From an uncultured Lachnospiraceae bacterium (GTDB lineage: Bacteria; Bacillota; Clostridia; Lachnospirales; Lachnospiraceae): a stretch of 6,223 bases of DNA. The notes beneath the pieces were generated by a model. It saw only the letters and a list, made by a program, of their open reading frames with translations. It made no database searches and was not told the DNA's origin. The position numbers and the translations under genes are program-made. The DNA is taken from positions 1-6,223 of the forward strand of contig CAMWWJ010000207.1 of assembly GCA_947177925.1 (NCBI GenBank). The letters are read 5' to 3'. This document shows, in pieces, positions 1-5,342 of this stretch (position 1 is the first letter of the stretch; the number at the start of each line of letters is the position of its first letter).

Positions 1-107
1 GCCTGAGAGAGCAATTGCACTTACTCTCCCAAGCGGGCTGAACTGTCACTATTGTTATTCTGTTTCATAACCAGTCATTTTTTTATTTACCTAAATATAA
101 TCTATCT
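1..107. other. Contig-edge stretch without a supported gene
   Basis: This lies downstream of the minus-strand kinase-like gene. On the minus strand, GGGAGAG (24-30) can pair with CTCTCTC (5-11), giving 7 bp including one G-U pair around a 12-nt loop. The window ends 4 nt beyond, so a terminator U-tract cannot be seen. On the plus strand one frame is open from base 2 to a TAA at 68-70 and could be the last 22 codons of a gene running in from the left, ending in a Cys-His-Tyr-Cys-Tyr stretch. That is too short to support a call. Confidence 0.3.
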
Positions 108-686
108 TTATCTGGAACTCTCCACATACTCCATAAATTCCTGGGTCCTAGACCAGTACTTTACTCCCCAGTTTTCAAAATCCCACTGCTCCATATACTC
201 GTTGCACTCATAATCCACATAATAGATTTTTCCCCCCTGCACCACAAAATTGGTAGGAAAATAATCTATATTCAGTCCAAAGGAGTACACCTTTTTGCAC
301 ATTTCCCTTATCTGCACCAGATAGTCATCCTTCATCTGGTCTGACAGAACCAGATCATAAATAGTGGGACCTTCGACATATTCTTTGATGATGATTTCCT
401 TTTCTTTCTCTATGGCAAACATTTTGGGAATCCGGATTCCTGTTTTTACAAGCCTTTCATAATCTGTCTGCTCTGCCTGTATTTTGTCGCCAAACTGATA
501 ATAGCTGCATGGTTCGTGATGAATCCACTTCAATACGCAATGCCTTTCCCCATCCCATGCCAGATAAGAATAGCCTCCCTTTCCGTGTCCTAATAATCTT
601 ATCTTTTCATAGCCCCTGCCATCTACCATGATTGTTTCACTACCATCCTTCCATGGCTCCTTCTGTTTGTTGTCATCTGCTTTCAT
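108..686 (-). CDS. Small protein-kinase-fold protein (RIO/Bud32-like, single domain)
   Basis: A 192-aa soluble protein with a minimal eukaryotic-like kinase layout. It has a glycine-rich loop GHGKGGYSY (33-41), an ATP-anchoring Lys in VLKW (K53), a candidate helix-C Glu (E72 or E77), a hinge-like KEYVEG (101-106), a catalytic loop NIDYFPTN with D141 and N146, and a metal-binding YVDYE (D158) in place of DFG. The usual HRD is replaced by N-I-D, and there is no activation segment or large C-lobe. This is typical of small RIO/Bud32/lipopolysaccharide-kinase-like families, not of full Hanks kinases, which need about 260 residues. There is no membrane segment. The start is fixed by GGAGG six bases before the ATG. 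It is monocistronic in this window, with its own promoter and a terminator upstream. Substrate is unknown; it could phosphorylate a protein or a small molecule. The fold call is fairly firm, the activity is inference. Confidence 0.75.
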   Translation of the reverse strand: MKADDNKQKEPWKDGSETIMVDGRGYEKIRLLGHGKGGYSYLAWDGERHCVLKWIHHEPCSYYQFGDKIQAEQTDYERLVKTGIRIPKMFAIEKEKEIIIKEYVEGPTIYDLVLSDQMKDDYLVQIREMCKKVYSFGLNIDYFPTNFVVQGGKIYYVDYECNEYMEQWDFENWGVKYWSRTQEFMEYVESSR

Positions 687-756
687 GTTACACCTCCGGA
701 ATTTTTATTGCTTTTTACAAGGGCTCTCTCTGTATGCCCCATAAGCAGCTACCTAT

Positions 757-789
757 ATTATAATATTTCCCGGAAAATCATTCTTGCAA
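757..789 (-). promoter_or_regulatory. Predicted sigma-70/SigA promoter of the kinase-like gene
   Basis: On the minus strand TTGCAA (784-789) is followed after 18 nt by TATTAT (760-765). A perfect TATAAT (757-762) overlaps it three bases further on, but has a poor -35 at its own spacing. Transcription would start near 750, giving a leader of about 64 nt that holds a GGGC/GCCC mini-hairpin before the GGAGG site. Confidence 0.5.
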
Positions 790-878
790 AATAACATCCC
801 ATCATTAACACAAACCTATCACTCTTTTTCTTTTCTCTTGTAAGCATTTAACAAACCGCACATATCAGCCAATACCGG

Positions 879-914
879 AAAAGGCATCCCGGAACCAATG
901 CCAGAATGCCTTTT
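879..914 (-). terminator. Rho-independent-type hairpin terminator, possibly bidirectional
   Basis: It begins 3 nt after the stop codon of the 918-1376 gene. The arms AAAAGGCAT and ATGCCTTTT form a perfect 9-bp stem, extended after one mismatch by CTGG/CCGG around an 8-nt loop. The A-tract and T-tract are part of the stem, so it could act on either strand. The T run is only four bases, so termination strength is uncertain. Its position argues that it closes the upstream minus-strand operon. Confidence 0.65.
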
Positions 915-917
915 CTG

Positions 918-1376
918 CTACGCTTCATAAAACACCGTATGCGAACGCCTGTATGTATCATTGTCTTTCTGCCTCAGTTCATTTTCCACCTGTGCCAGCT
1001 TTCGTTCCAGCTCCTCTACTGTTTTTTCATCCTTGGCAGCATTTCTCTGTTTTTCCAACTGCGCCTTCTGCTGTTTCAGCTTTTCAATTTCCCGGTCCAC
1101 CTGATCGGTATTTCCTGTGCAGCTTTTTTTCTCCCTTCCAGAATCCACATATTGAATCTTAGGCTTTCCGTCTTCATCCTGAATCTTTTTATAAATCCCG
1201 GCAGGGTTCTGGGATTTTTTCTCTTCCGGAATATATTCATCCTTTATAAACCATTCCCCTTCTTTTTCATTTCCAGCCTCTTTATGAATCCCATTTTCCG
1301 CACCCTCTTTTTGAAAATCCCGGTAAACTTCCTCTGGAGACTGCAAGCTGTTGTTTTCAATTCCTAAAATGTTCAT
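918..1376 (-). CDS. Small charged coiled-coil protein, function unknown
   Basis: A 152-aa hydrophilic protein with no signal peptide or membrane segment. The first 85 residues are rich in Glu, Lys and Asn and look poorly ordered. Residues about 92-137 have the heptad character of a coiled coil (repeated Glu/Lys/Gln with Leu/Val at core positions), followed by a compact C-terminal tail ENELRQKDNDTYRRSH that looks like the most conserved part. A textbook AAGGAGG site with suitable spacing supports the ATG at 1376. It follows the 1485-1973 gene on the same strand after 108 nt without an evident terminator, and a hairpin terminator comes directly after its stop codon. It is therefore probably the last gene of an operon. 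I do not recognise a functional family. A scaffold, chaperone-like or surface-appendage accessory role would be a guess. Confidence 0.7.
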   Translation of the reverse strand: MNILGIENNSLQSPEEVYRDFQKEGAENGIHKEAGNEKEGEWFIKDEYIPEEKKSQNPAGIYKKIQDEDGKPKIQYVDSGREKKSCTGNTDQVDREIEKLKQQKAQLEKQRNAAKDEKTVEELERKLAQVENELRQKDNDTYRRSHTVFYEA

Positions 1377-1406
1377 TCGTATCTTTCCTCCTTATTTTTC
1401 TAACAT

Positions 1407-1473
1407 AGTAACACTTCAGCCTGCCCCTTCTATCCAAGTCCGTTTTCCCCACAAGGTATGCCAAACTGTTACT
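1407..1473. repeat. 7-bp inverted repeat in the gap between the two coiled-coil genes
   Basis: AGTAACA (1407-1413) and TGTTACT (1467-1473) are perfect reverse complements, separated by 53 nt in the 108-nt intergenic gap. They could close a long RNA loop or be half-sites for a regulator. A match of this length over this distance could also be chance. Confidence 0.25.
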
Positions 1474-1484
1474 TTCTATAGTCT

Positions 1485-1973
1485 TTACGCCAAAATAGAT
1501 GTGTCGGAACCTTGTAGTGTCTGGCTGGTTTCTCCCGTTTTTGTATATATGATGTTTTCTTTTCCTACAACAGGCTTTCCGGTTTCCGGATTATCAGCCT
1601 CCTGCTTTGCGGCATTTTCCCACAATGCTTTTCCTTCCTGACTGATTTCCAATATTTCCCCACCGTCTTTCCTGCTCTCCTCCATTCTTTCTTCCAGCTT
1701 TTTACTTTCTTCTTTCAGCTTTGCAGCAGCATTTTCACGTGCCACTTTTTCTCTTTCCTTTGCTTCCTTTCCATCTTCCTTCATTCCTTCGTAAGCTTCT
1801 GCCTTATATTCCTGTGCCTGATTCGAAAATCCATTGACATATCCCATGGCTCTTTCCATGGTTGCCGTATCACCTCTGTGCCTGGCTTCCTTAAAAACCC
1901 GCAGGGGAACCTTTGTCATATCCATGTTGGTTCTTGCTCCCACTAAGCCTTCCATTGTTTTTGCGCACATCAT
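1485..1973 (-). CDS. Conserved small helical protein typical of Lachnospiraceae, function unknown
   Basis: A 162-aa soluble protein. Residues 1-55 hold what looks like the conserved core (MTKVPLRVFKEAR, RGDTATMERAMGYV). Residues about 56-105 are a highly charged, Ala/Glu/Lys-rich single helix or coiled coil. The last 55 residues are polar and end in a short segment with IIYTKTGE. No signal peptide, membrane segment or catalytic motif is visible. From memory, proteins with this core wording recur in Lachnospiraceae genomes as hypothetical proteins; I could not check this. The start is supported by GAAGGAGG 10 nt before the first of two tandem ATGs; the second ATG is a possible alternative. It lies 77 nt after the sensor kinase stop with no terminator between, so it may be co-transcribed with the two-component genes. 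Its role is unknown. Confidence 0.72.
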   Translation of the reverse strand: MMCAKTMEGLVGARTNMDMTKVPLRVFKEARHRGDTATMERAMGYVNGFSNQAQEYKAEAYEGMKEDGKEAKEREKVARENAAAKLKEESKKLEERMEESRKDGGEILEISQEGKALWENAAKQEADNPETGKPVVGKENIIYTKTGETSQTLQGSDTSILA

Positions 1974-2050
1974 ACCCTTACCGCCTCCTTCTCTTAAAAT
2001 GCCTTTCCTTCTTTTTCGGCAGCAGGAGTATTGCCTGTTAGTTTCCTGTC

Positions 2051-3433
2051 TTAAACAGTCTGTTCCATGTCATGTACGGCATTCTTTAAGGGCAACAGTA
2101 TGGAAATCAAAAATACATTCTTTTTTACTTCCATGTCCATAACTCCGCCATATTTTTGCACTACATCCTTGATATTGCCAAGACCTATGCCGTGTTCATC
2201 CGGGTTTGCCTTCAGTGTAGTTCCCATTTTCACTGCTTCTGGCAAGCCACAGCTATTTTTTACTTCCAGCAAAAAACACCTTTTTACCAATTGGGCCTGT
2301 ATGTTTATAAACCGCTTTTCATTCTCAGGAAGCCTTTCACATGCTTCCAGGGCATTGTCCAATAGATTGCCGAACAGCACGCACAAGTCCATTTCGTCAA
2401 TAGAACATGACTTTGGAATCTGCACATGACATTCCCATAAAATTTTCTTTTTTTCTGCCTGCTTCCGGTTCTGATACAGCAATGCATCCACCACTTTGTT
2501 TCCGGTAGCCTCTTCCCCCGGTTCTATATCTCCGGCTTTTTGCATTTGCCTTAAATACTGTTCCATTTTTTCCATGTCCCTGTCTGCCAAAAGCCCCTGC
2601 AGCCCTATGATGTGATTTTTCATGTCGTGCCTTAGCCGTTCCATTCGTCCGTACTGCTCTTCCAGCATTTTGTAAGCCGCTATCTGGGATTGGTACTGCC
2701 CCATTTTCTTTTGCTCCACATAGATCTTATTCATCCCGAACACATAAAATCCTACTGCAAACATGGACAATGCCGTAAAAACACAATTTCCCACATGGCT
2801 GAAAATCTGATTATAGTATAAATTCCACTCATCCCTGCCCCTTACCATAATTCCGTAAGTGGCGCCCCATCCCGACATATCAGCAATCATGACAATTGCT
2901 AACAGCGGTGGGGTCAGCAGTGCATACCATCTTCTCATCTTTCCATCAAGAACAGATTTCAAATATTTTGACAGCAGTCCAATCACCCAAATGCCTGTTG
3001 CAAAGGTGAGACAGATAATCACATATTCTTCCCATATACCAATAACGGGTTCCATTTCTCCCTTCACCACATGCAATATTACTAATACAATACAGGAAAA
3101 AAAAGACTGGCCAAATCCCCACACCAGTGTTCTGACCGTAATCAATATGGACGCTGTCAATAGTTTCTTTTCCATCTCTGACTGAAACAACAGCGCTGTC
3201 ATTCCCAGAAAAAAGAAATGTTCTGCCAGCCCATAGACAATATAGGGAAGCTTGTAATGTTCATAAACAGCCATAAATGCCATGATACCGCTAAAATAAA
3301 TCAAAATAAACAGCTTTTCTTTCACCTTCGAGGTTTCCAGAAATTGATTGCAAAATCTGCCTGCGGCAATTGCATACGTCAGACAACAGGATACTGATAT
3401 CAAAACACCCCAGGGAATCGTCACTAAGCTCAT
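2051..3433 (-). CDS. AgrC-like sensor histidine kinase, GHKL ATPase (HPK10 type)
   Basis: A 460-aa membrane sensor kinase that should autophosphorylate and pass phosphate to the LytTR regulator encoded just upstream. The N-terminal ~235 residues form about seven hydrophobic helices (near 8-25, 41-57, 63-83, 92-123, 135-157, 168-186, 212-234), as in AgrC-type peptide sensors. A linking helix (236-265) leads to the phosphoacceptor motif RLRHDMKNH with H269. The ATPase part has an N-box FGNLLDNALEA (354-364, N356 and N360) and a G-box HGIGLGN (414-420). This short set is typical of the HATPase_c_5/GHKL family. The ATG overlaps the regulator's stop codon as ATGA, with GGAGG six bases upstream, so the two are translationally coupled. 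No agrB or agrD homologue is seen here, so the ligand is unknown. All key catalytic residues are present. Confidence 0.93.
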   Translation of the reverse strand: MSLVTIPWGVLISVSCCLTYAIAAGRFCNQFLETSKVKEKLFILIYFSGIMAFMAVYEHYKLPYIVYGLAEHFFFLGMTALLFQSEMEKKLLTASILITVRTLVWGFGQSFFSCIVLVILHVVKGEMEPVIGIWEEYVIICLTFATGIWVIGLLSKYLKSVLDGKMRRWYALLTPPLLAIVMIADMSGWGATYGIMVRGRDEWNLYYNQIFSHVGNCVFTALSMFAVGFYVFGMNKIYVEQKKMGQYQSQIAAYKMLEEQYGRMERLRHDMKNHIIGLQGLLADRDMEKMEQYLRQMQKAGDIEPGEEATGNKVVDALLYQNRKQAEKKKILWECHVQIPKSCSIDEMDLCVLFGNLLDNALEACERLPENEKRFINIQAQLVKRCFLLEVKNSCGLPEAVKMGTTLKANPDEHGIGLGNIKDVVQKYGGVMDMEVKKNVFLISILLPLKNAVHDMEQTV

Positions 3434-4146
3434 AGAATTCCTCCGTTTGTTCTCATGTAGGCAAGTATTTCTTTCCCAAATTCCTCATATCTTCTCTTGG
3501 CAATCATGATTTTCTCCCCGTTGTCTAAAACAGCTTCCTGCCGGTTGTATGTGTCCACATATTTCAAGTTGATCAGATAGCTTTTATGACACCTGAAGAA
3601 TCCTTCTCCTATAAGCCGCTCCTCCAGTCTGCCAATCTGCTCATAGTATGTGAAAATACCATCTGTTCCGTGTACATAAATCATTCTTCCCTTTATTTCA
3701 AAATAGTAAATATCATTTAAAAATAGTTTTTTCTTCTGTCTTTCTTTGTTGACGATCAGAAAGCTTTTAGGGCTCTTTTCCAGCTTTTGCACAGCTCTTT
3801 GCAATGCTTTTTTCAGCTTTTTATCATCAATGGGTTTTACCAGATACCAGAAAGCCTCCACGTCATATGCTTCAAACACATATTTCCTGCTGGATGATAT
3901 AAAAATCAGCAGCTTGTCAGCCGCTGTTTTGCGGAACAATTCTGCTGTTTGCATTCCATCTAGTCCGTCCATGATAATATCCAGAAACAGAATATCAAAA
4001 GCTTCCGGCGCTTTTAGCAATTCTTTTCCACTGTGAAACTGACACAAAAGAAAGGGCACTTTGAGTTCCCTCAAAATCCCTTTGATTTTCGCTGCTATAT
4101 GGGCGCATTCCCTGATATCGTCGTCACACACTGCAATGGACAACAT
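3430..4146 (-). CDS. LytTR-family response regulator (AgrA/VirR type)
   Basis: A 238-aa DNA-binding response regulator. The receiver domain (about 1-122) has the acidic pocket D8-D10, phosphoacceptor D56 in FLDIIMDG, S84 in the switch position and K104 in YLVKPID. The LytTR DNA-binding domain (about 128-233) includes the hallmark FRCHKSYLIN (184-193). LytTR proteins bind paired direct repeats upstream of promoters, often including their own. The frame is open for 46 more codons to an ATG at 4284, but the receiver fold begins exactly at MLSIAVCDDD. AAGGAAGG seven bases before that ATG makes 4146 the better start, and the resulting length is normal for the family. It is the first gene of the kinase operon, overlapping the kinase by 4 nt. 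Target genes cannot be read from the sequence. Confidence 0.93.
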   Translation of the reverse strand: MLSIAVCDDDIRECAHIAAKIKGILRELKVPFLLCQFHSGKELLKAPEAFDILFLDIIMDGLDGMQTAELFRKTAADKLLIFISSSRKYVFEAYDVEAFWYLVKPIDDKKLKKALQRAVQKLEKSPKSFLIVNKERQKKKLFLNDIYYFEIKGRMIYVHGTDGIFTYYEQIGRLEERLIGEGFFRCHKSYLINLKYVDTYNRQEAVLDNGEKIMIAKRRYEEFGKEILAYMRTNGGIL

Positions 4147-4153
4147 GTTTCCA

Positions 4154-4161
4154 CCTTCCTT
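4154..4161 (-). promoter_or_regulatory. Ribosome binding site that decides the regulator start
   Basis: AAGGAAGG sits 7 nt before the ATG at 4146. It supports this start over the longer in-frame reading from 4284, whose AAGGAGG (4287-4293) lies only 2 nt from its ATG, too close for normal initiation. Confidence 0.7.
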
Positions 4162-4171
4162 CGGTATATTT

Positions 4172-4200
4172 ATTGTATCTATCGGCAGAAATGGGGATAA
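4172..4200 (-). promoter_or_regulatory. Possible promoter of the two-component operon
   Basis: On the minus strand TTATCC (4195-4200) is followed after 17 nt by TACAAT (4172-4177). The -10 is good but the -35 matches only 3 of 6 consensus bases, as expected for an activator-dependent promoter. Transcription would start near 4165, leaving a very short leader. The operon could instead be read from further upstream. Confidence 0.3.
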
Positions 4201-4207
4201 AAATTGA

Positions 4208-4251
4208 TTGCTGCCTTGAACGGACATTTCATTGTCATATACGGGCAGCAA
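4208..4251 (-). repeat. 8-bp inverted repeat upstream of the regulator
   Basis: TTGCTGCC (4208-4215) and GGCAGCAA (4244-4251) are perfect reverse complements with 28 nt between them. An inner GACA/TGTC pair (4223-4226 and 4233-4236) could stack inside. It lies just upstream of the possible -35, so it may be an operator. If transcription starts earlier it would be an RNA stem. Confidence 0.4.
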
Positions 4252-4265
4252 CGGCAAAATAACGT

Positions 4266-4288
4266 GGTCCATGTTTGCAAACATGACC
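4266..4288. promoter_or_regulatory. 16-bp perfect palindrome, candidate operator or SD-masking hairpin
   Basis: CATGTTTGCAAACATG (4270-4285) is a perfect palindrome. With the base at 4270 bulged, GGTC (4266-4269) can pair with GACC (4285-4288), lengthening the symmetry to 18 pairs. The minus-strand sequence AAGGAGG (4287-4293) abuts and partly overlaps it. It lies 19 bp past the amidohydrolase stop codon and about 120 bp upstream of the regulator start, where an autoregulatory or dimeric-repressor site would be expected. A perfect palindrome with almost no loop suits a DNA site better than an RNA hairpin. Confidence 0.5.
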
Positions 4289-4307
4289 TCCTTGTACTGT
4301 CATCTCT

Positions 4308-5120
4308 TTAAAAAGGCAGGTGAAATAAGCGGACTGCGTTACGATACATGATATTCTCATAACTTTCTGTTCCGATTCTGCCCTCAAGCTCCTTAAAATA
4401 TGCCTGATAAACGGAAATATCACCTTTTGGATTATTGTGATAGGTGTCCAGCCCGTCTATAGGATTGTCGCTTCCAAACAGCATTTTCCCACTGCCTGCA
4501 GTCTCTACCGCCTGAATGGTGCTTTCCAAAGGAACCCAGGTAGTATCTCCATATAAGTTTGGCAGAGTGCCCAAAAGGCGGATTGCTTCCTGATTATCCG
4601 TCCCCAGTCCCATGTGTACCATAATAAAGTCTATGTCCGGATATTTTTCCGCCGCATTCCGAACATGAACCGGCTCTGCCTCTTCACAGCCTCCGGTATG
4701 TACTGCTACCGGAAAATGAAATCTTCCTGCAAGCTCCAGATACGGCGCCACTTTCGGATCGTCCATTGCTGTTTTGGAATGAAAGGGATGAAACTTTAAC
4801 CCATAGATAATATCCCTGTTTTTTTCCAGCATGTCCACAAGCTCCTGTGTTACCGTTTCCCCATAAGGCTTCATCCAGGCAAGGACACCTATTTTATCGG
4901 GGTATTTTCTGGCAAAGCGAATGCTTCTATCCAAAGAAGCCACTTGATCTATCTGCAGTTCCTTTGGAATTTCCTTCTGGTCAAAATCCAGTTCTGTGGA
5001 ATCTATATTAGAAACAAGGGAATAATCTATGCCGTATTTTTTCATGGACTCTATTACCATTTCCTCCGGCATTTGAAATTTTAACATGTTTCCGATGTGT
5101 ACATGGGTATCAATTATCAT
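4308..5120 (-). CDS. Amidohydrolase-2 family metal-dependent hydrolase
   Basis: A 270-aa cytosolic TIM-barrel hydrolase of the amidohydrolase superfamily (amidohydrolase-2 branch, which includes decarboxylases and lactonase-like hydrolases). The metal-ligand pattern is complete: H6-V-H8 after strand 1 (IIDTHVHIG), LKFHP with K109 and H111 on the middle strand, H141 in VAVHTGG, H169 in MVHMGLG, and the catalytic D218 in LFGSDNP. There is no signal peptide. The substrate cannot be told from sequence; the family acts on C-N, C-O and C-C bonds of small cyclic or acid substrates. An upstream in-frame ATG at 5144 would add eight residues but has no ribosome binding site, whereas AAAGGAG lies 11 nt before the ATG at 5120 and the barrel begins right there. 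It has its own promoter and a structured leader. The two-component genes follow after 161 nt. Confidence 0.88.
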   Translation of the reverse strand: MIIDTHVHIGNMLKFQMPEEMVIESMKKYGIDYSLVSNIDSTELDFDQKEIPKELQIDQVASLDRSIRFARKYPDKIGVLAWMKPYGETVTQELVDMLEKNRDIIYGLKFHPFHSKTAMDDPKVAPYLELAGRFHFPVAVHTGGCEEAEPVHVRNAAEKYPDIDFIMVHMGLGTDNQEAIRLLGTLPNLYGDTTWVPLESTIQAVETAGSGKMLFGSDNPIDGLDTYHNNPKGDISVYQAYFKELEGRIGTESYENIMYRNAVRLFHLPF

Positions 5121-5131
5121 AGTGTTTACTA

Positions 5132-5138
5132 CTCCTTT
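5132..5138 (-). promoter_or_regulatory. Ribosome binding site that decides the amidohydrolase start
   Basis: AAAGGAG lies 11 nt before the ATG at 5120 and inside the eight codons that would follow the alternative ATG at 5144. No purine-rich site precedes 5144, so 5120 is preferred. The 11-nt spacing is somewhat long. Confidence 0.6.
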
Positions 5139-5155
5139 CTTCATTTTAATTATTC

Positions 5156-5199
5156 AATCAGAAAAAGGGGGCCTGATGCAATACATTATTTTTCTGATT
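5156..5199 (-). promoter_or_regulatory. 11-bp perfect inverted repeat in the amidohydrolase 5' leader
   Basis: On the minus strand AATCAGAAAAA (5189-5199) and TTTTTCTGATT (5156-5166) are perfect reverse complements around a 22-nt loop ending in CCCCC. The predicted transcription start (about 5200) falls at the edge of the first arm, so the mRNA would begin with this hairpin, 18 nt before the ribosome binding site. It could stabilise the 5' end or be a DNA operator overlapping the start site. It does not match a riboswitch I know. Confidence 0.6.
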
Positions 5200-5206
5200 T
5201 TTCTAA

Positions 5207-5235
5207 ATTATACTAAGCTTTATTGAAAATAGCAA
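5207..5235 (-). promoter_or_regulatory. Predicted SigA promoter of the amidohydrolase gene
   Basis: TTGCTA (5230-5235) and a perfect TATAAT (5207-5212) on the minus strand are separated by exactly 17 nt in an AT-rich divergent intergenic region. Start of transcription is expected near 5200, about 80 nt before the ATG. Confidence 0.7.
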
Positions 5236-5293
5236 TTTTTATATGATTCTAATTATTTATTTTATACCTGGAAATTGAAAATTATAGCATTCC

Positions 5294-5313
5294 ACAAATT
5301 TGTATGTTAGAAT
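5294..5313 (+). promoter_or_regulatory. Extended -10 promoter with adjoining palindrome for the membrane protein gene
   Basis: TGTTAGAAT (5305-5313) fits an extended -10 (TG, one base, TAGAAT). No good -35 is present at 17 nt upstream. The perfect 10-bp palindrome ACAAATTTGT (5294-5303) sits directly upstream in the spacer, where a bound repressor would block RNA polymerase. Transcription would start near 5320, just before the AGGAG site. Confidence 0.42.
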
Positions 5314-5342
5314 AATAGGCAAACAATATAGGAGTTCTTTTA

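Noticed and set aside
687..878. Tiny minus-strand frames of 14-15 codons in the gap upstream of the kinase-like gene
   Set aside because: None has a ribosome binding site; one overlaps the predicted promoter, so they are chance frames.
906..1367. Long plus-strand frame rich in Phe, Leu and Pro
   Set aside because: It is antisense to the coiled-coil gene; its hydrophobic content is the complement of Glu/Lys codons, and the minus-strand gene has a perfect ribosome binding site.
2011..2048. Short inverted repeats (CAGGA/TCCTG, GGCA/TGCC) between the kinase and the first coiled-coil gene, as a terminator
   Set aside because: Stems are only 4-5 bp and the minus strand continues with A-rich sequence, not a T-tract.
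2067..2429. Plus-strand frame of 120 codons under the sensor kinase
   Set aside because: It is antisense to the conserved ATPase domain, including the N-box and G-box, and lacks independent protein character.
4235..4423. Minus-strand 62-codon frame between the regulator and amidohydrolase
   Set aside because: It overlaps the amidohydrolase C-terminus in another frame and has no suitable ribosome binding site; it does not resemble an AgrD-like peptide.
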